NCBI RefSeq assembly: GCF_001957135.1 | Contig: NZ_MPHK01000001.1 | Location: 392,583 to 456,582 of the forward strand | Reading direction: 5' to 3' | Length of the DNA: 64,000 nucleotides | Source of the DNA: Shewanella sp. UCD-KL21 | GTDB lineage: Bacteria; Pseudomonadota; Gammaproteobacteria; Enterobacterales; Shewanellaceae | Part shown: positions 48,675 through 57,844 of the stretch, piece by piece | Layout of the letters: every line of letters starts with the position of its first letter | How positions within the stretch are numbered: position 1 is the stretch's first letter | The notes under the pieces: model-generated | The model's input: the letters and a program-made list of their open reading frames with translations, nothing else | Databases searched by the model: none | Told to the model about the DNA's origin: nothing | Made by a program: the position numbers and the translations under genes

Positions 48675-48882
48675 TTGGGTATTTTATCAACCATCAATTT
48701 GGGTGCCTAACAAAACCTAAATTAACAAACTGATATTTTAGCCTTATGCGCTGACTTAAACAGTTGGCTTGTTAATGCGGGCATTTGATGAATGTTACTC
48801 TTCATTGCCTAATGCCGTTATCAGTTAACAGCCTAAGTTTACGAGCTTGCTTAACCGTGCTATTTGGTTTTTAGGGCTCTAA

Positions 48883-49095
48883 TCATGCGATTTCAGAAAA
48901 CATTTCGATTAAGTTGTTAGGGTTATCGGCAGGATGCTTGCAGTGTATCCGCTCTTTGCAGCTGATCAGGCATAACTGCCATAGCTGTTGTTTTGTCTCG
49001 GTGTCTAAACTTCTAAAGTCAGCAACGCATAATTGGCCTGATTGAATCAACTCAGCAAGTTTATCGATGGATATTGAAATGTTTAATTGCGACAT
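48883..49095 (-). CDS. Small Cys-containing protein under a Fur-like promoter, unknown
   Basis: A 70-residue soluble protein, mostly helical, with Cys at about residues 23, 42, 46 and 52 (LCLISCKERIHCKHP). I do not recognise its family. A strong promoter (TTGATA, 16 bases, TATAAT) overlaps a Fur-box-like sequence upstream, so it is likely induced by iron starvation. Cys and His content would allow metal or haem binding, but nothing proves it. Confidence 0.65.
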   Translation of the reverse strand: MSQLNISISIDKLAELIQSGQLCVADFRSLDTETKQQLWQLCLISCKERIHCKHPADNPNNLIEMFSEIA

Positions 49096-49122
49096 ACTAT
49101 TTTCTCAATTGATTTTTTGGCT

Positions 49123-49154
49123 ATTATAACTAAGTGAGAATGATTATCAATAAG
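49123..49154 (-). promoter_or_regulatory. Sigma70 promoter overlapped by a Fur-like box
   Basis: On the minus strand, TTGATA (49145-49150) and TATAAT (49123-49128) are 16 bases apart. GAGAATGATTATCAATAAG (49136-49154, plus strand) matches about 14 of 19 positions of the Fur consensus and covers the -35. Confidence 0.65.
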
Positions 49155-49165
49155 ATTTAAGCCAA

Positions 49166-49624
49166 TTATTTATTATCAGCTAAAAAGTCAAACCAAGTTG
49201 ATTGCGGCTCTCCGTCAACCACATAGTTAATCAGTGCGCGCCAGACCATATAATTGCTACTACAGGAACCGTAAATAGCACTACCTTTAAAGTGGCTATT
49301 ATTACTGTTTTTTTCTGCAGTAAGATTTACCGGTATGACCCCCATGAACATGTCTCGCCCTTCGATACGCATTTTTACATCAGTGACAGGGATGGAAAAA
49401 TGTAAATCAATACTCAAAGGTTTTTCACTTGGGGTAAAAACCGGGTTAATCATCAACCCAAGCTCGACACCGTTAACATTTAACTTACATTCGCCTTGTT
49501 GAAATTGGCATAAACTGCTGTCTATTACATCAGTTGTTACTGTTTTAGTGTTTGATTGTGGATTACATCCCCCTAAATATACGATAAAAAAACACCCTAC
49601 AAGCAACTTTGTTAAAAATCGCAC
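49166..49624 (-). CDS. Predicted lipoprotein divergent from ccoN
   Basis: A 152-residue lipoprotein. A hydrophobic leader ends in the lipobox LGGC (Cys20), and the next residues NPQSN lack Asp at +2, so outer-membrane sorting is expected. The rest looks like a small beta-rich domain (GECKLNVNGVELGLMINP, FKGSAIYGSCSSNYMVWRA) reminiscent of FixH/CcoH-like periplasmic folds, but I cannot name a family. It starts with GTG, with GAGAGG nine bases upstream. An FNR-type box lies about 40 bases before its predicted transcription start, so it may be expressed with the cbb3 oxidase. Confidence 0.7.
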   Translation of the reverse strand: MRFLTKLLVGCFFIVYLGGCNPQSNTKTVTTDVIDSSLCQFQQGECKLNVNGVELGLMINPVFTPSEKPLSIDLHFSIPVTDVKMRIEGRDMFMGVIPVNLTAEKNSNNSHFKGSAIYGSCSSNYMVWRALINYVVDGEPQSTWFDFLADNK

Positions 49625-49670
49625 AACTTTTAACCTCTCGATTCATATTGATAACATTATCTTTCGGAAA

Positions 49671-49684
49671 TTGATCTAGATCAA
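49671..49684. promoter_or_regulatory. Perfect FNR/EtrA-type box
   Basis: TTGATCTAGATCAA matches the FNR consensus TTGATNNNNATCAA fully. It is in the gap between the lipoprotein gene and ccoN. Its distance to a possible -10 (CAATAT) on the minus strand suits activation of the lipoprotein gene. Confidence 0.75.
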
Positions 49685-49712
49685 GTTTACACCTAGCTCA
49701 CATATATCTTTT

Positions 49713-49726
49713 TTGACTTAGCTCAA
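49713..49726 (+). promoter_or_regulatory. FNR/EtrA-type box of ccoN
   Basis: TTGACTTAGCTCAA differs from the FNR consensus at two positions. A -10-like region (GATAGTTATAAA, 49747-49758) follows at the spacing of class II FNR promoters. A second possible sigma70 promoter (TTGACA 49776-49781, TCTAAA 49799-49804) lies further downstream. Confidence 0.65.
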
Positions 49727-49895
49727 GTATCATTGAATTGCCTCGTGATAGTTATAAAAAATATGAGGTAATACCTTGACAATAATTAAAAAAGCAACTC
49801 TAAAACAGATACTTTTTTAACCAACTGTCACCCTAAACAGGTAAAGATCTTTCTTTACTAATTTTAAAGTAAAAGTAATAAGCCGTGGAAGCATT

Positions 49896-51329
49896 ATGAT
49901 GAACCATTCCCAGCCTACAGGCGCTGATTACAATTACACCGTTGTTCGCCAATTTGCATTAACCACAGTATTGTGGGGAATCGTTGGTATGGCAGTTGGT
50001 GTATTGATTGCGGCCCAGTTAATCTGGCCACAACTAAACTTTGAAACTCCATGGTTAACGTATAGTCGTTTACGACCTTTACATACGAATGCCGTGATTT
50101 TCGCGTTTGGTACTTCAGCCCTTTTCGCAACATCCTACTATATTGTACAACGCACTTGTCAAACCAAATTGTTTGCACCTAAATTAGCTGCTTTCACGTT
50201 TTGGGGATGGCAAGCCATTATCCTCTCTGCTGCAATTACATTACCAATGGGTTTCACCTCTGGTAAAGAATATGCAGAACTTGAGTGGCCAATTGATATC
50301 GCCATTACCATTGTCTGGGTGAGTTATGCAATTGTGTTCTTTGGTACCATTATCAAACGAACAACATCGCATATTTACGTTGCAAACTGGTTCTTCGGTG
50401 CTTTCATCATTACGGTTGCAGTATTGCACATTGTTAACTCAATGGCGGTACCTGTAAGCTTATTCAAATCCTATTCAATGTATTCTGGCGCAGTAGATGC
50501 CATGGTGCAGTGGTGGTATGGCCATAACGCTGTTGGTTTCTTATTAACAGCAGGTTTCTTAGGTATGATGTACTACTTCGTGCCTAAGCAAGCTGGTCGT
50601 CCGGTATATTCTTACCGTTTATCAATTGTTCACTTTTGGGCATTGATTGCGTTATATATCTGGGCTGGTCCCCATCACCTTCATTACACAGCGTTACCTG
50701 ATTGGACACAAACATTAGGTATGGTGATGTCGCTAATTTTATTCGCTCCTTCTTGGGGGGGGATGATTAACGGTATTATGACTCTGTCTGGTGCTTGGCA
50801 TAAATTACGTACTGATCCAGTATTACGTTTCTTAGTTGTTTCATTATCTTTCTATGGTATGTCTACCTTCGAAGGCCCAATGATGGCAATTAAAACGGTC
50901 AACGCCTTATCTCATTACACTGACTGGACTGTTGGTCACGTTCACTCTGGTGCACTTGGTTGGGTTGCTATGGTTTCAATTGGTTCTTTATACCATTTAA
51001 TTCCAGTGCTATTTGGTCATGGCCGCATGTACAGCACTAGTCTAGTTAACGTTCATTTCTGGTTAGCGACTATCGGTACAGTGTTATACATAGTATCAAT
51101 GTGGATTTCTGGTGTGATGCAAGGTCTAATGTGGCGTGCAGTTAACTCTGACGGTACTTTGACTTATAGCTTTGTTGAAAGCTTAGAAGCATCTTATCCG
51201 TTCTACTTTGTTCGCTTTATTGGTGGTGCGTTCTTCTTAACGGGTATGTTTATCATGGCGTATAACGTGTTACGTACCGTTTATGCCCCTAAAGACACTC
51301 TTCCAGCATTAGCTGAAGCCAAAGCATAA
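49896..51329 (+). CDS. ccoN: cbb3-type cytochrome c oxidase subunit I
   Basis: A 477-residue haem-copper oxidase catalytic subunit with 12 membrane helices. Haem and Cu ligands are visible: [11 protein letters not shown] near residue 63, WYGHNAVGF near 208 (His of the Cu site), GPHHLHY near 258 and [12 protein letters not shown] near 348. It reduces O2 to water with high affinity and pumps protons. It is the first gene of ccoNOQP, with FNR-type boxes upstream. GGAAG precedes two adjacent ATG codons; the first is used. Confidence 0.96.
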   Translation: MMNHSQPTGADYNYTVVRQFALTTVLWGIVGMAVGVLIAAQLIWPQLNFETPWLTYSRLRPLHTNAVIFAFGTSALFATSYYIVQRTCQTKLFAPKLAAFTFWGWQAIILSAAITLPMGFTSGKEYAELEWPIDIAITIVWVSYAIVFFGTIIKRTTSHIYVANWFFGAFIITVAVLHIVNSMAVPVSLFKSYSMYSGAVDAMVQWWYGHNAVGFLLTAGFLGMMYYFVPKQAGRPVYSYRLSIVHFWALIALYIWAGPHHLHYTALPDWTQTLGMVMSLILFAPSWGGMINGIMTLSGAWHKLRTDPVLRFLVVSLSFYGMSTFEGPMMAIKTVNALSHYTDWTVGHVHSGALGWVAMVSIGSLYHLIPVLFGHGRMYSTSLVNVHFWLATIGTVLYIVSMWISGVMQGLMWRAVNSDGTLTYSFVESLEASYPFYFVRFIGGAFFLTGMFIMAYNVLRTVYAPKDTLPALAEAKA

Positions 51330-51340
51330 GGAGCAGAACG

Positions 51341-51955
51341 ATGAAATTTAATCATGAAATAATCGAAAAAAACATCGGTCTGCTTGGTATTTTTACAGTA
51401 ATCGCAATCAGTTTCGGTGGTCTAGTACAGATCACCCCTTTGCTTTTCCAAAAAGATACTACTGAACCAGTTGAAGGTTTAAAGCCGTACAATGCTTTGC
51501 AGATTGAAGGTCGTGATATTTATGTGCGTGAAGGTTGTTATAACTGTCACAGCCAAATGATCCGTCCTTTACGTGCCGAAACTGAACGTTACGGTCACTA
51601 CTCTGTTGCTGGCGAATCAGTTTGGGACCACCCATTTCAGTGGGGTTCTAAACGTACTGGTCCTGACTTAGCCCGTGTTGGCGGTCGTTACAGTGATAAA
51701 TGGCATGAAGTGCATTTAATCGACCCACGTAGTGTAGTACCTCAATCTAATATGCCTGCTTACCCTTGGTTAGCAGATACCAGATTAGATGGAAAACTAA
51801 CGGGCAATAAAATGCAAATCTTAAGTAATTTCCACCCGGATCATAATTTGTATACCGAGGAAGAAATTGCAGGTGCTGAAGCTGCTGTTAAAGGCAAAAC
51901 TGAACTTGAAGCGTTAATCGCTTATCTTCAGTCTTTAGGTCATGCACTGAAATAA
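51341..51955 (+). CDS. ccoO: cbb3-type oxidase subunit II, monohaem cytochrome c
   Basis: A 204-residue membrane-anchored cytochrome c. One N-terminal helix (about residues 13-35) is followed by the haem motif CYNCH near residue 66 with the family [15 protein letters not shown], and the axial Met in SNMPAYPWL near 144. It passes electrons from CcoP to CcoN. It starts 11 bases after ccoN with AAGGAG upstream. Confidence 0.96.
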   Translation: MKFNHEIIEKNIGLLGIFTVIAISFGGLVQITPLLFQKDTTEPVEGLKPYNALQIEGRDIYVREGCYNCHSQMIRPLRAETERYGHYSVAGESVWDHPFQWGSKRTGPDLARVGGRYSDKWHEVHLIDPRSVVPQSNMPAYPWLADTRLDGKLTGNKMQILSNFHPDHNLYTEEEIAGAEAAVKGKTELEALIAYLQSLGHALK

Positions 51956-51965
51956 GGAGGCAGTT

Positions 51966-52142
51966 ATGGATTATGGAACATTACAAGGCATTCTAACCAT
52001 TATTGTTATGGTGGTATTTGCCGGTATTTTCTATTGGGCTTATAGCTCAAAAAGCAAAGCCAAATTTGATGAAGCTGCCAATCTGATTTTTTCTGAAGAA
52101 GAAATCGCGACTCAAGCTAATAATTCAGGAGATAATAAGTAA
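51966..52142 (+). CDS. ccoQ: cbb3-type oxidase subunit CcoQ/FixQ
   Basis: A 58-residue single-helix protein (MDYGTLQGILTIIVMVVFAGIF... then charged tail), the size and layout of CcoQ, which stabilises the oxidase complex. AAGGAGG lies just before the ATG. Its stop overlaps the ccoP start (TAATG), so translation is coupled. Confidence 0.92.
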   Translation: MDYGTLQGILTIIVMVVFAGIFYWAYSSKSKAKFDEAANLIFSEEEIATQANNSGDNK

Positions 52143-53098
52143 TGAGTATCTTTTGGAACGTTTGGATTATTTTTCCAACATTATTAGTTATCGCCGGTTG
52201 TTTTTTCCTGCTTAGAGCTTGCTCTAAGAACAACACAGGAATTGATGAAGGTGAATCAATGGGTCATAGCTTTGACGGAATTGAAGAACTCAATAACCCA
52301 CTACCAAAGTGGTGGTCTTATATGTTCTACATCAGTATCGTGTTTGGTTTGATTTATCTAGCACTTTACCCCGGTCTTGGTAGCTATCAAGGGCTATTTG
52401 GTTGGACAAGTTCGAACCAAAGTGTTCGTTCAATCGAAGAGTCTAAAGCCGCGGTTGAGTTAGCTACTGCAGAGCAACGCCTTTCTCAGTACGATCGTGA
52501 ACTCGCAAGTGCCGATAAGCAATACGGCCCTATCTTTGCAGCTTATTTAGCTACGCCAATTGAAGAGCTAGTTAAAGACGAAGAAGCACTTAAAGTTGGT
52601 GGGCGTTTATTCCTACAAAACTGTGCTCAATGTCATGGCTCAGATGCTCGTGGTAGTGTTGGCTTCCCTGATTTAACCGATGGTAATTGGTTATATGGTG
52701 GCGATCCTGCAACTATCAAGACAACGCTGATGAATGGTCGTAATGGCATGATGCCTCCTAAAGGTGGATTACCCATCGAAGATAGTGAAATTCGTGGCTT
52801 AGCTGAATACGTATTTAAACTATCAGGACGTGATCATGACGCTACGTTAGCAGCTCAAGGTCAAGGTTCATTCATGAAAGGCTGTTTTGCTTGTCATGGT
52901 ATGGACGGCACTGGTAATAAGTTTATGGGCGCACCGGATTTAACTGATGATGCTTGGTTATATGGCGGAAGCCGTTTACAAGTTATGCAATCAATTGCAA
53001 ATGGTCGTTCAGGTGTTATGCCAGCGTGGAAAGATATCTTAGGTGAAGAAAAAGTTCATGTAGTATCTGCTTACGTTTATAGCTTATCAAACAAATAG
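52142..53098 (+). CDS. ccoP: cbb3-type oxidase subunit III, dihaem cytochrome c
   Basis: A 318-residue protein with two N-terminal membrane helices (about residues 5-25 and 57-78). Two cytochrome c domains follow, with haem motifs CAQCH near residue 162 and CFACH near 247 and axial-Met loops GMMPPKGG and GVMPAW. It takes electrons from the cytochrome c pool to CcoO. It is the last gene of ccoNOQP and is followed by a terminator. Confidence 0.96.
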   Translation: MSIFWNVWIIFPTLLVIAGCFFLLRACSKNNTGIDEGESMGHSFDGIEELNNPLPKWWSYMFYISIVFGLIYLALYPGLGSYQGLFGWTSSNQSVRSIEESKAAVELATAEQRLSQYDRELASADKQYGPIFAAYLATPIEELVKDEEALKVGGRLFLQNCAQCHGSDARGSVGFPDLTDGNWLYGGDPATIKTTLMNGRNGMMPPKGGLPIEDSEIRGLAEYVFKLSGRDHDATLAAQGQGSFMKGCFACHGMDGTGNKFMGAPDLTDDAWLYGGSRLQVMQSIANGRSGVMPAWKDILGEEKVHVVSAYVYSLSNK

Positions 53099-53114
53099 TT
53101 ACAGCTTGATAACA

Positions 53115-53148
53115 TAAAAGGTCTCGTTTAAACGAGGCCTTTTTTTTA
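53115..53148 (+). terminator. Terminator of ccoNOQP
   Basis: AAAGGTCTCGTT pairs with AACGAGGCCTTT and is followed by T8, 20 bases after the ccoP stop. Confidence 0.88.
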
Positions 53149-53214
53149 AGTGATTATTAATGGTTTTCAGGTTAAAATAGATTAATAATAAAAGTTAATA
53201 ATTAGGACCGTTTT

Positions 53215-53694
53215 ATGTCTGCTCCTCTTCCCTGGTATAAGCACTTTTGGCCTTGGTTTATCGTTGTTCTTCTTTTTGTTGTTGTCCTTAAAAGTATGGT
53301 TGCGATGAGTATCGCCATTGATAATGCTGACTCGTTGGTTTCAGATGATTATTACAAAGAAGGCAAAGCCATCAATATGGATTTGCGTAAAATTAAGCAA
53401 GCTAAAAACTTGGGCATGCAATACTTAATTGAAGTTGACGATCACGAACTTAAAATATCGCAACATGGCGGTCCTGCGTACCAAGCCGTATTGAAAGTCA
53501 GTTTTATTCACCCAACCCTTGAAGAAAAAGATTTCAACATCAATGCCACTGCTGATGGTAACGGCACATATCGAATTGGTTTATCAGAAGCGATTTCTGG
53601 GCCATGGAATGTCCGTCTTGAAGGCTTTGATGCAAGCTGGAGAATCCAGCAACGTATTGAAATTCATGATGATGTCGAATACTGGTTGAATTAA
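53215..53694 (+). CDS. ccoH: FixH/CcoH-family protein
   Basis: A 159-residue protein with one N-terminal membrane helix (W-P-W-F-I-V-V-L-L, about residues 12-33) and a periplasmic beta-rich domain. The S-D-D-Y-Y-K-E-G-K motif near residue 45 is the FixH signature. CcoH is needed for cbb3 oxidase assembly and stability. AGGACC precedes the ATG. It heads the maturation unit ccoH-ccoI-ccoS. No ccoG (FixG) gene is in the window. Confidence 0.92.
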   Translation: MSAPLPWYKHFWPWFIVVLLFVVVLKSMVAMSIAIDNADSLVSDDYYKEGKAINMDLRKIKQAKNLGMQYLIEVDDHELKISQHGGPAYQAVLKVSFIHPTLEEKDFNINATADGNGTYRIGLSEAISGPWNVRLEGFDASWRIQQRIEIHDDVEYWLN

Positions 53695-53702
53695 TAATTA
53701 TA

Positions 53703-56081
53703 ATGCAAAACTGCTATCACTGTAATGAACCTGTTTTAACTGGCAATGAATTCACCACTTTTATCGACAACCAAGATCAGCTTATGTGCTGTCCTGGTTG
53801 TCAGGCGGTTTCACAAGCTATTATTGATTCAGGTCTGGCGAGTTATTACCAGTATCGAAGTGAACCAGGTAGTAAACAAACTGCCCTGGTCCCAGCTGAA
53901 TTAGCCCAATACTCAGCTTATGATATCCCTGAAGTTCAACAAGACCTTACCCATAAAGTTGATGGTATCAATACCATTTCGGTTTCGATTGACGGTATCA
54001 CCTGTGCGGCTTGTGCATGGTTAATTGAACATAAGCTAAAACAATTAGCGGCTATTACTAACATAAGCGTCAATTCTACCACTCAGCGCGCTTTAGTTAG
54101 TTGGCATGAAGAGTCACTCAAACTCAGTGAAATTCTTGCGGCGATAAGCCGTATTGGCTACCAAGCTGCGCCTTATCAAGTAGATGAGCAAGAAAAGCAA
54201 AGTAAAGCAGAAGGCAGAAAGTTTTTATTGCGCTTAGGCTTAGCTGGTTTTGCGACCATGCAAGTGATGATGTTTGCATTGGCCTTGTACTCTGATTACT
54301 TCACCCTCCAAGATACTCAAATGCGCGATTACTTTCGCTGGGTCAGTATGACCTTGGCCGCGCCAGTGGTATTTTATTCTGCTCAGCCTTTTTATTTCAG
54401 CGCCATAAGAAGTTTACTGAGTGGCAAACTCAATATGGACTTATCGGTATCGATTGCAATCGCCGGAGCTTATATTGCCAGTTGTTTTGCAACGATTAAT
54501 GGCAATGGTGAAGTGTATTTTGAATCTGTCTCCATGTTTACTTTCTTCTTATTACTTGGCCGCTATTTTGAACAAAAAGCCAAACAAACTGCATCCGTCA
54601 ATTCAAGTAATCTTCATAAATTGGTGCCATTAACGGCTCACTTAAATCTTGATGGCGATATTTCAGAAATACCTGCTAAGCGACTAAAATTAGGCGATAT
54701 TATCCTTGTTAGACCGGGGGATATCGTTGCCGCTGATGGGGATATTATTGAAGGAAAATCGGGTCTTAATGAATCAATGCTCACCGGTGAGCAAATGCCG
54801 CTCATTAAAACCATTAATGACAGTGTATTTGCTGGCACCATTAATATTGATCAAGCCCTTACGGTAAAAGTCACCGCTTTAGGGCAAGATCAACTAGTCG
54901 CTGAAATTATTCGCTTACAAGAAGTGGCTTCAAACACCAAACCTGCTATTGCAAAACTGGCCGATAGGTTAGCGCGTTATTTTTCAGGTACGATTTTAGC
55001 AATTGCGTCGTTAACCTATGTGGTGTGGTTACAAATTTCACCAGAAGATGCTTTTTGGGTGACATTATCGGTATTAGTGGCAACCTGTCCTTGTGCCCTC
55101 GCCCTTGCTACGCCAACCGCGATTACTTGCGCGACGGCTATTTTTACCAAACTGGGTATTATCACCCGAAAAGCTGATGTGTTTGAAAAACTGCCTCGTA
55201 TCAACCATGTCGTATTCGATAAAACCGGCACCTTAACTTGCGGCACTATTTCTCTTGAAAATATCGTATTAACCGATAGCCAAGATGAACAAACCGTTTT
55301 AGCCTATGCCGCTGCATTAGAAACTGGCTCACTTCACCCCATTGCCAGTGCATTTAAAGCCCATGCTCACACTGATATTTGTGCCACCGACATACAGCAT
55401 CACGTTGGCTTAGGCATATCGGGTAACATTAATACTGATGTCGTTAAAATTGGTAATGCTGACTTTGTGGGAGTTGATGCCAATCATTGCAACGGCAAAC
55501 TGTTGTGGTTGTCTGTTAATGGCATTATTACAGCCTGTTTTTCCCTCAAGGATGCCCTCAGGGTAGATAGTCTAGCAACCATAAAACAACTTCAACAACA
55601 AAATATCGATGTCAGTATTGCCAGTGGTGACAGTGCCAGCCATGTGAACGCTATCGCGCAACAGCTTAATGTTAAAAATAGTTATGCAGGACTTAATCCT
55701 AAAGATAAACTAGATTTGATAAACAAATTACAACAAACACAAGATGTCGCAATGTTTGGAGATGGCATTAATGATGCACCCGTTTTAGCCGGAGCCAATT
55801 TATCCGTCGCGATGGGAAGTGGCAGCGCTATCGCTAAAAATAGTGCTGATTTGATTTTACTTGGTGATCAACTCTCTAAGTTTAATCAAGCGATTACAGT
55901 TTCAAAGTTAACAAATAAAATAATAAAACAAAACTTAATTTGGGCGTTTGCTTACAATGTCATTATTCTACCGCTAGCGGTTACCGGTCATGTTGTACCG
56001 TATATCGCTGCGATTGGTATGTCAGTTAGTTCGATTATCGTCGTATCTAACAGCTTACGCTTACTCAGGATAAAAATATGA
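53703..56081 (+). CDS. ccoI: CcoI/FixI copper-translocating P-type ATPase
   Basis: A 792-residue heavy-metal P1B ATPase. The N-terminus has a Cys-rich metal-binding segment (CYHCNEPV, CCPGC) and an HMA domain with CAAC near residue 102. The membrane Cys-Pro-Cys motif is CPCALALATP near 463, the phosphorylation site DKTGTLT near 506 and the hinge GDGINDAP near 679. CcoI exports copper for the CcoN binuclear centre. It starts nine bases after ccoH, and its stop overlaps the ccoS start (ATGA). Confidence 0.95.
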   Translation: MQNCYHCNEPVLTGNEFTTFIDNQDQLMCCPGCQAVSQAIIDSGLASYYQYRSEPGSKQTALVPAELAQYSAYDIPEVQQDLTHKVDGINTISVSIDGITCAACAWLIEHKLKQLAAITNISVNSTTQRALVSWHEESLKLSEILAAISRIGYQAAPYQVDEQEKQSKAEGRKFLLRLGLAGFATMQVMMFALALYSDYFTLQDTQMRDYFRWVSMTLAAPVVFYSAQPFYFSAIRSLLSGKLNMDLSVSIAIAGAYIASCFATINGNGEVYFESVSMFTFFLLLGRYFEQKAKQTASVNSSNLHKLVPLTAHLNLDGDISEIPAKRLKLGDIILVRPGDIVAADGDIIEGKSGLNESMLTGEQMPLIKTINDSVFAGTINIDQALTVKVTALGQDQLVAEIIRLQEVASNTKPAIAKLADRLARYFSGTILAIASLTYVVWLQISPEDAFWVTLSVLVATCPCALALATPTAITCATAIFTKLGIITRKADVFEKLPRINHVVFDKTGTLTCGTISLENIVLTDSQDEQTVLAYAAALETGSLHPIASAFKAHAHTDICATDIQHHVGLGISGNINTDVVKIGNADFVGVDANHCNGKLLWLSVNGIITACFSLKDALRVDSLATIKQLQQQNIDVSIASGDSASHVNAIAQQLNVKNSYAGLNPKDKLDLINKLQQTQDVAMFGDGINDAPVLAGANLSVAMGSGSAIAKNSADLILLGDQLSKFNQAITVSKLTNKIIKQNLIWAFAYNVIILPLAVTGHVVPYIAAIGMSVSSIIVVSNSLRLLRIKI

Positions 56082-56251
56082 GTATCATCTACGTACTAAT
56101 TCCTATCGCAATGCTATTTGTTGCTATTGCTGTTGCTATCTTCTTTTGGGCAGTAAAAAGTGAGCAGTTTGACGATTTAGACCGTCAAAGTGTGTCTATT
56201 TTATTTGATGAAGATAAACCAAGTAAAACAAAATCAGAGAAAGAGAATTGA
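56078..56251 (+). CDS. ccoS: cbb3 oxidase maturation protein CcoS
   Basis: A 57-residue protein: one N-terminal helix (residues about 3-24), then FFWAVKSEQFDDLD, the CcoS signature, and a charged tail. CcoS is required for cofactor insertion into cbb3 oxidase. Its ATG overlaps the ccoI stop by four bases, and its own TGA overlaps the next start. Confidence 0.93.
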   Translation: MSIIYVLIPIAMLFVAIAVAIFFWAVKSEQFDDLDRQSVSILFDEDKPSKTKSEKEN

Positions 56252-56937
56252 TTGAATACAATGTCTGGGGTGCTTTTTTAGTCGGATTAATGGGTGCGGC
56301 ACATTGTTTCGGTATGTGTGGTGGTTTAGTTGGCGCATTTGCATCTAACTTACCCAATACAGCATCGAATCAGCTCGCCAATCAGTTGAGTTTTTTATTA
56401 AGCTACAATCTAGGAAGAATACTCAGTTATACCCTAGCAGGAGCATTAGCTGGTGCCAGTACCGCAGCCTTAGGTTATATGTTTGACCTTGATAGTTATC
56501 TTATCGGCCTGCGTATTTTTGCAGGCATTATGATGATAGCCACAGGGCTTTACATCGCCCAACTTTGGTTTGGTATTGTGCAAATCGAAAAAGTGGGCAA
56601 ACTGTTATGGCGCTTTTTAAAGCCATTAGCTAACAAATTGTTACCCATTAAACATAAACATCAAGCCGTCATGGCTGGTATAATATGGGGTTGGTTACCA
56701 TGCGGTTTAGTCTATAGCACCTTAACTTGGGCTGTTGCGGCTGGTAATGCCCTTGATGGCGCCTTAATCATGTTCGCTTTTGGTTTGGGTACTTTGCCCG
56801 CGTTACTCAGTGCCGGTTTAGCGGCGAAAACGTTAGCTCAATGGGTACAAAAAAAGCAGGTCCGAATGATAAGTGGGATCTTGATTGTAGTATTTGGGCT
56901 ACAAACTATATATATCGCCATCATGCAGCTAAACTAG
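56248..56937 (+). CDS. CcoS-linked TauE/SafE-like (COG2836-type) membrane protein
   Basis: A 229-residue protein with six or so helices. GAAHCFGMCGGLVGAFA (about residues 16-32) holds two Cys and one His, and the second repeat has GWLPCGLVYSTL near 150. This type regularly follows ccoS in gammaproteobacteria and is suspected to serve metal or redox delivery to cbb3 oxidase; direct evidence is limited. It starts with TTG overlapping the ccoS stop, an unusual start that coupling can explain. Confidence 0.82.
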   Translation: MIEYNVWGAFLVGLMGAAHCFGMCGGLVGAFASNLPNTASNQLANQLSFLLSYNLGRILSYTLAGALAGASTAALGYMFDLDSYLIGLRIFAGIMMIATGLYIAQLWFGIVQIEKVGKLLWRFLKPLANKLLPIKHKHQAVMAGIIWGWLPCGLVYSTLTWAVAAGNALDGALIMFAFGLGTLPALLSAGLAAKTLAQWVQKKQVRMISGILIVVFGLQTIYIAIMQLN

Positions 56938-56992
56938 CTGTAACTTTGTTATTAGTTTAACATGGCTAAGTAGTAATTAATTGAGAGTACAT

Positions 56993-57745
56993 ATGCCTAT
57001 AGACCCAACTAAACAACTTCGAGCATCAACTGGAGGTTGCGCGATACATTGTCATGATTGCAGTATGGAATCATTATGTATCCCCTTCTCGCTTAATAAC
57101 AACGAGTTAGATAGACTCGATGAGATTATTGAGCGTAAAAAACCGGTGCAAAAAGGTGACCAAATATTTAAGTCTGGTGATCCTCTCAAGTCTTTATTTG
57201 CTATTCGATCTGGCACCATTAAAAGCTATACCATCACAGAGCAAGGCGATGAACAAATCACTGGCTTTCATTTAGCTGGTGACGTTATCGGCTTTGATGG
57301 TATTCATTCTCAAATTCATCAGAGTTTTGCCCAAGCATTAGAAACAGCAATGGTATGTGAAATTCCGTTTGATACTTTAGATACCTTAGCGGGCACTATG
57401 CCAAAACTTAGACAGCAAATTATGCGTCTCATGAGTAATGAGATCATGAGCGATCAAGAAATGATTTTGTTGTTATCTAAAAAGAATGCCGAAGAACGTC
57501 TTGCCGCATTTATCAGTAATCTAGCTAACCGTTTTGGTAGCCGCGGTTTCTCACCACATGAGTTTAGATTAACTATGACCCGTGGTGATATTGGTAATTA
57601 CCTTGGGCTGACAGTTGAAACAATTAGCCGCTTACTTGGGCGCTTTCAAAAGTCAGGCTTTATTGAAGTTAAAGGCAAATACATCACTATTGTTGATCAT
57701 AAAGCACTGAGTCAGTTAGCGGGTAATTCGCGGATTGCAACCTAG
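56993..57745 (+). CDS. etrA: Fnr-type anaerobic regulator EtrA
   Basis: A 250-residue Crp/Fnr-family regulator. The N-terminal Cys cluster ([14 protein letters not shown], residues about 16-29) plus a Cys near 120 bind the oxygen-sensing [4Fe-4S] cluster. A cyclic-nucleotide-fold domain follows, then an HTH near residues 195-218 ([21 protein letters not shown]), with E-TIS-R as in FNR recognition helices. The sequence closely resembles the Shewanella EtrA I remember. The ATG at 56993 gives the normal length; an in-frame TTG four codons upstream is not preferred. It likely acts on the FNR-type boxes near ccoN and uspE. Confidence 0.95.
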   Translation: MPIDPTKQLRASTGGCAIHCHDCSMESLCIPFSLNNNELDRLDEIIERKKPVQKGDQIFKSGDPLKSLFAIRSGTIKSYTITEQGDEQITGFHLAGDVIGFDGIHSQIHQSFAQALETAMVCEIPFDTLDTLAGTMPKLRQQIMRLMSNEIMSDQEMILLLSKKNAEERLAAFISNLANRFGSRGFSPHEFRLTMTRGDIGNYLGLTVETISRLLGRFQKSGFIEVKGKYITIVDHKALSQLAGNSRIAT

Positions 57746-57765
57746 GCTCACTAACTTTTCAAAGT

Positions 57766-57779
57766 TTGATCTCTCTCAA
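57766..57779 (+). promoter_or_regulatory. FNR/EtrA-type box before uspE
   Basis: TTGATCTCTCTCAA differs from the FNR consensus at one position. GTGATAGTTA follows 20 bases later, and the same 10-mer follows the ccoN box by 18 bases. This suggests oxygen-linked control of uspE. Confidence 0.65.
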
Positions 57780-57844
57780 GGTATTTTATGCTAATAACAG
57801 TGATAGTTAATTAACAGAATTTAACATTTTAGCTTGGAGGTTTT

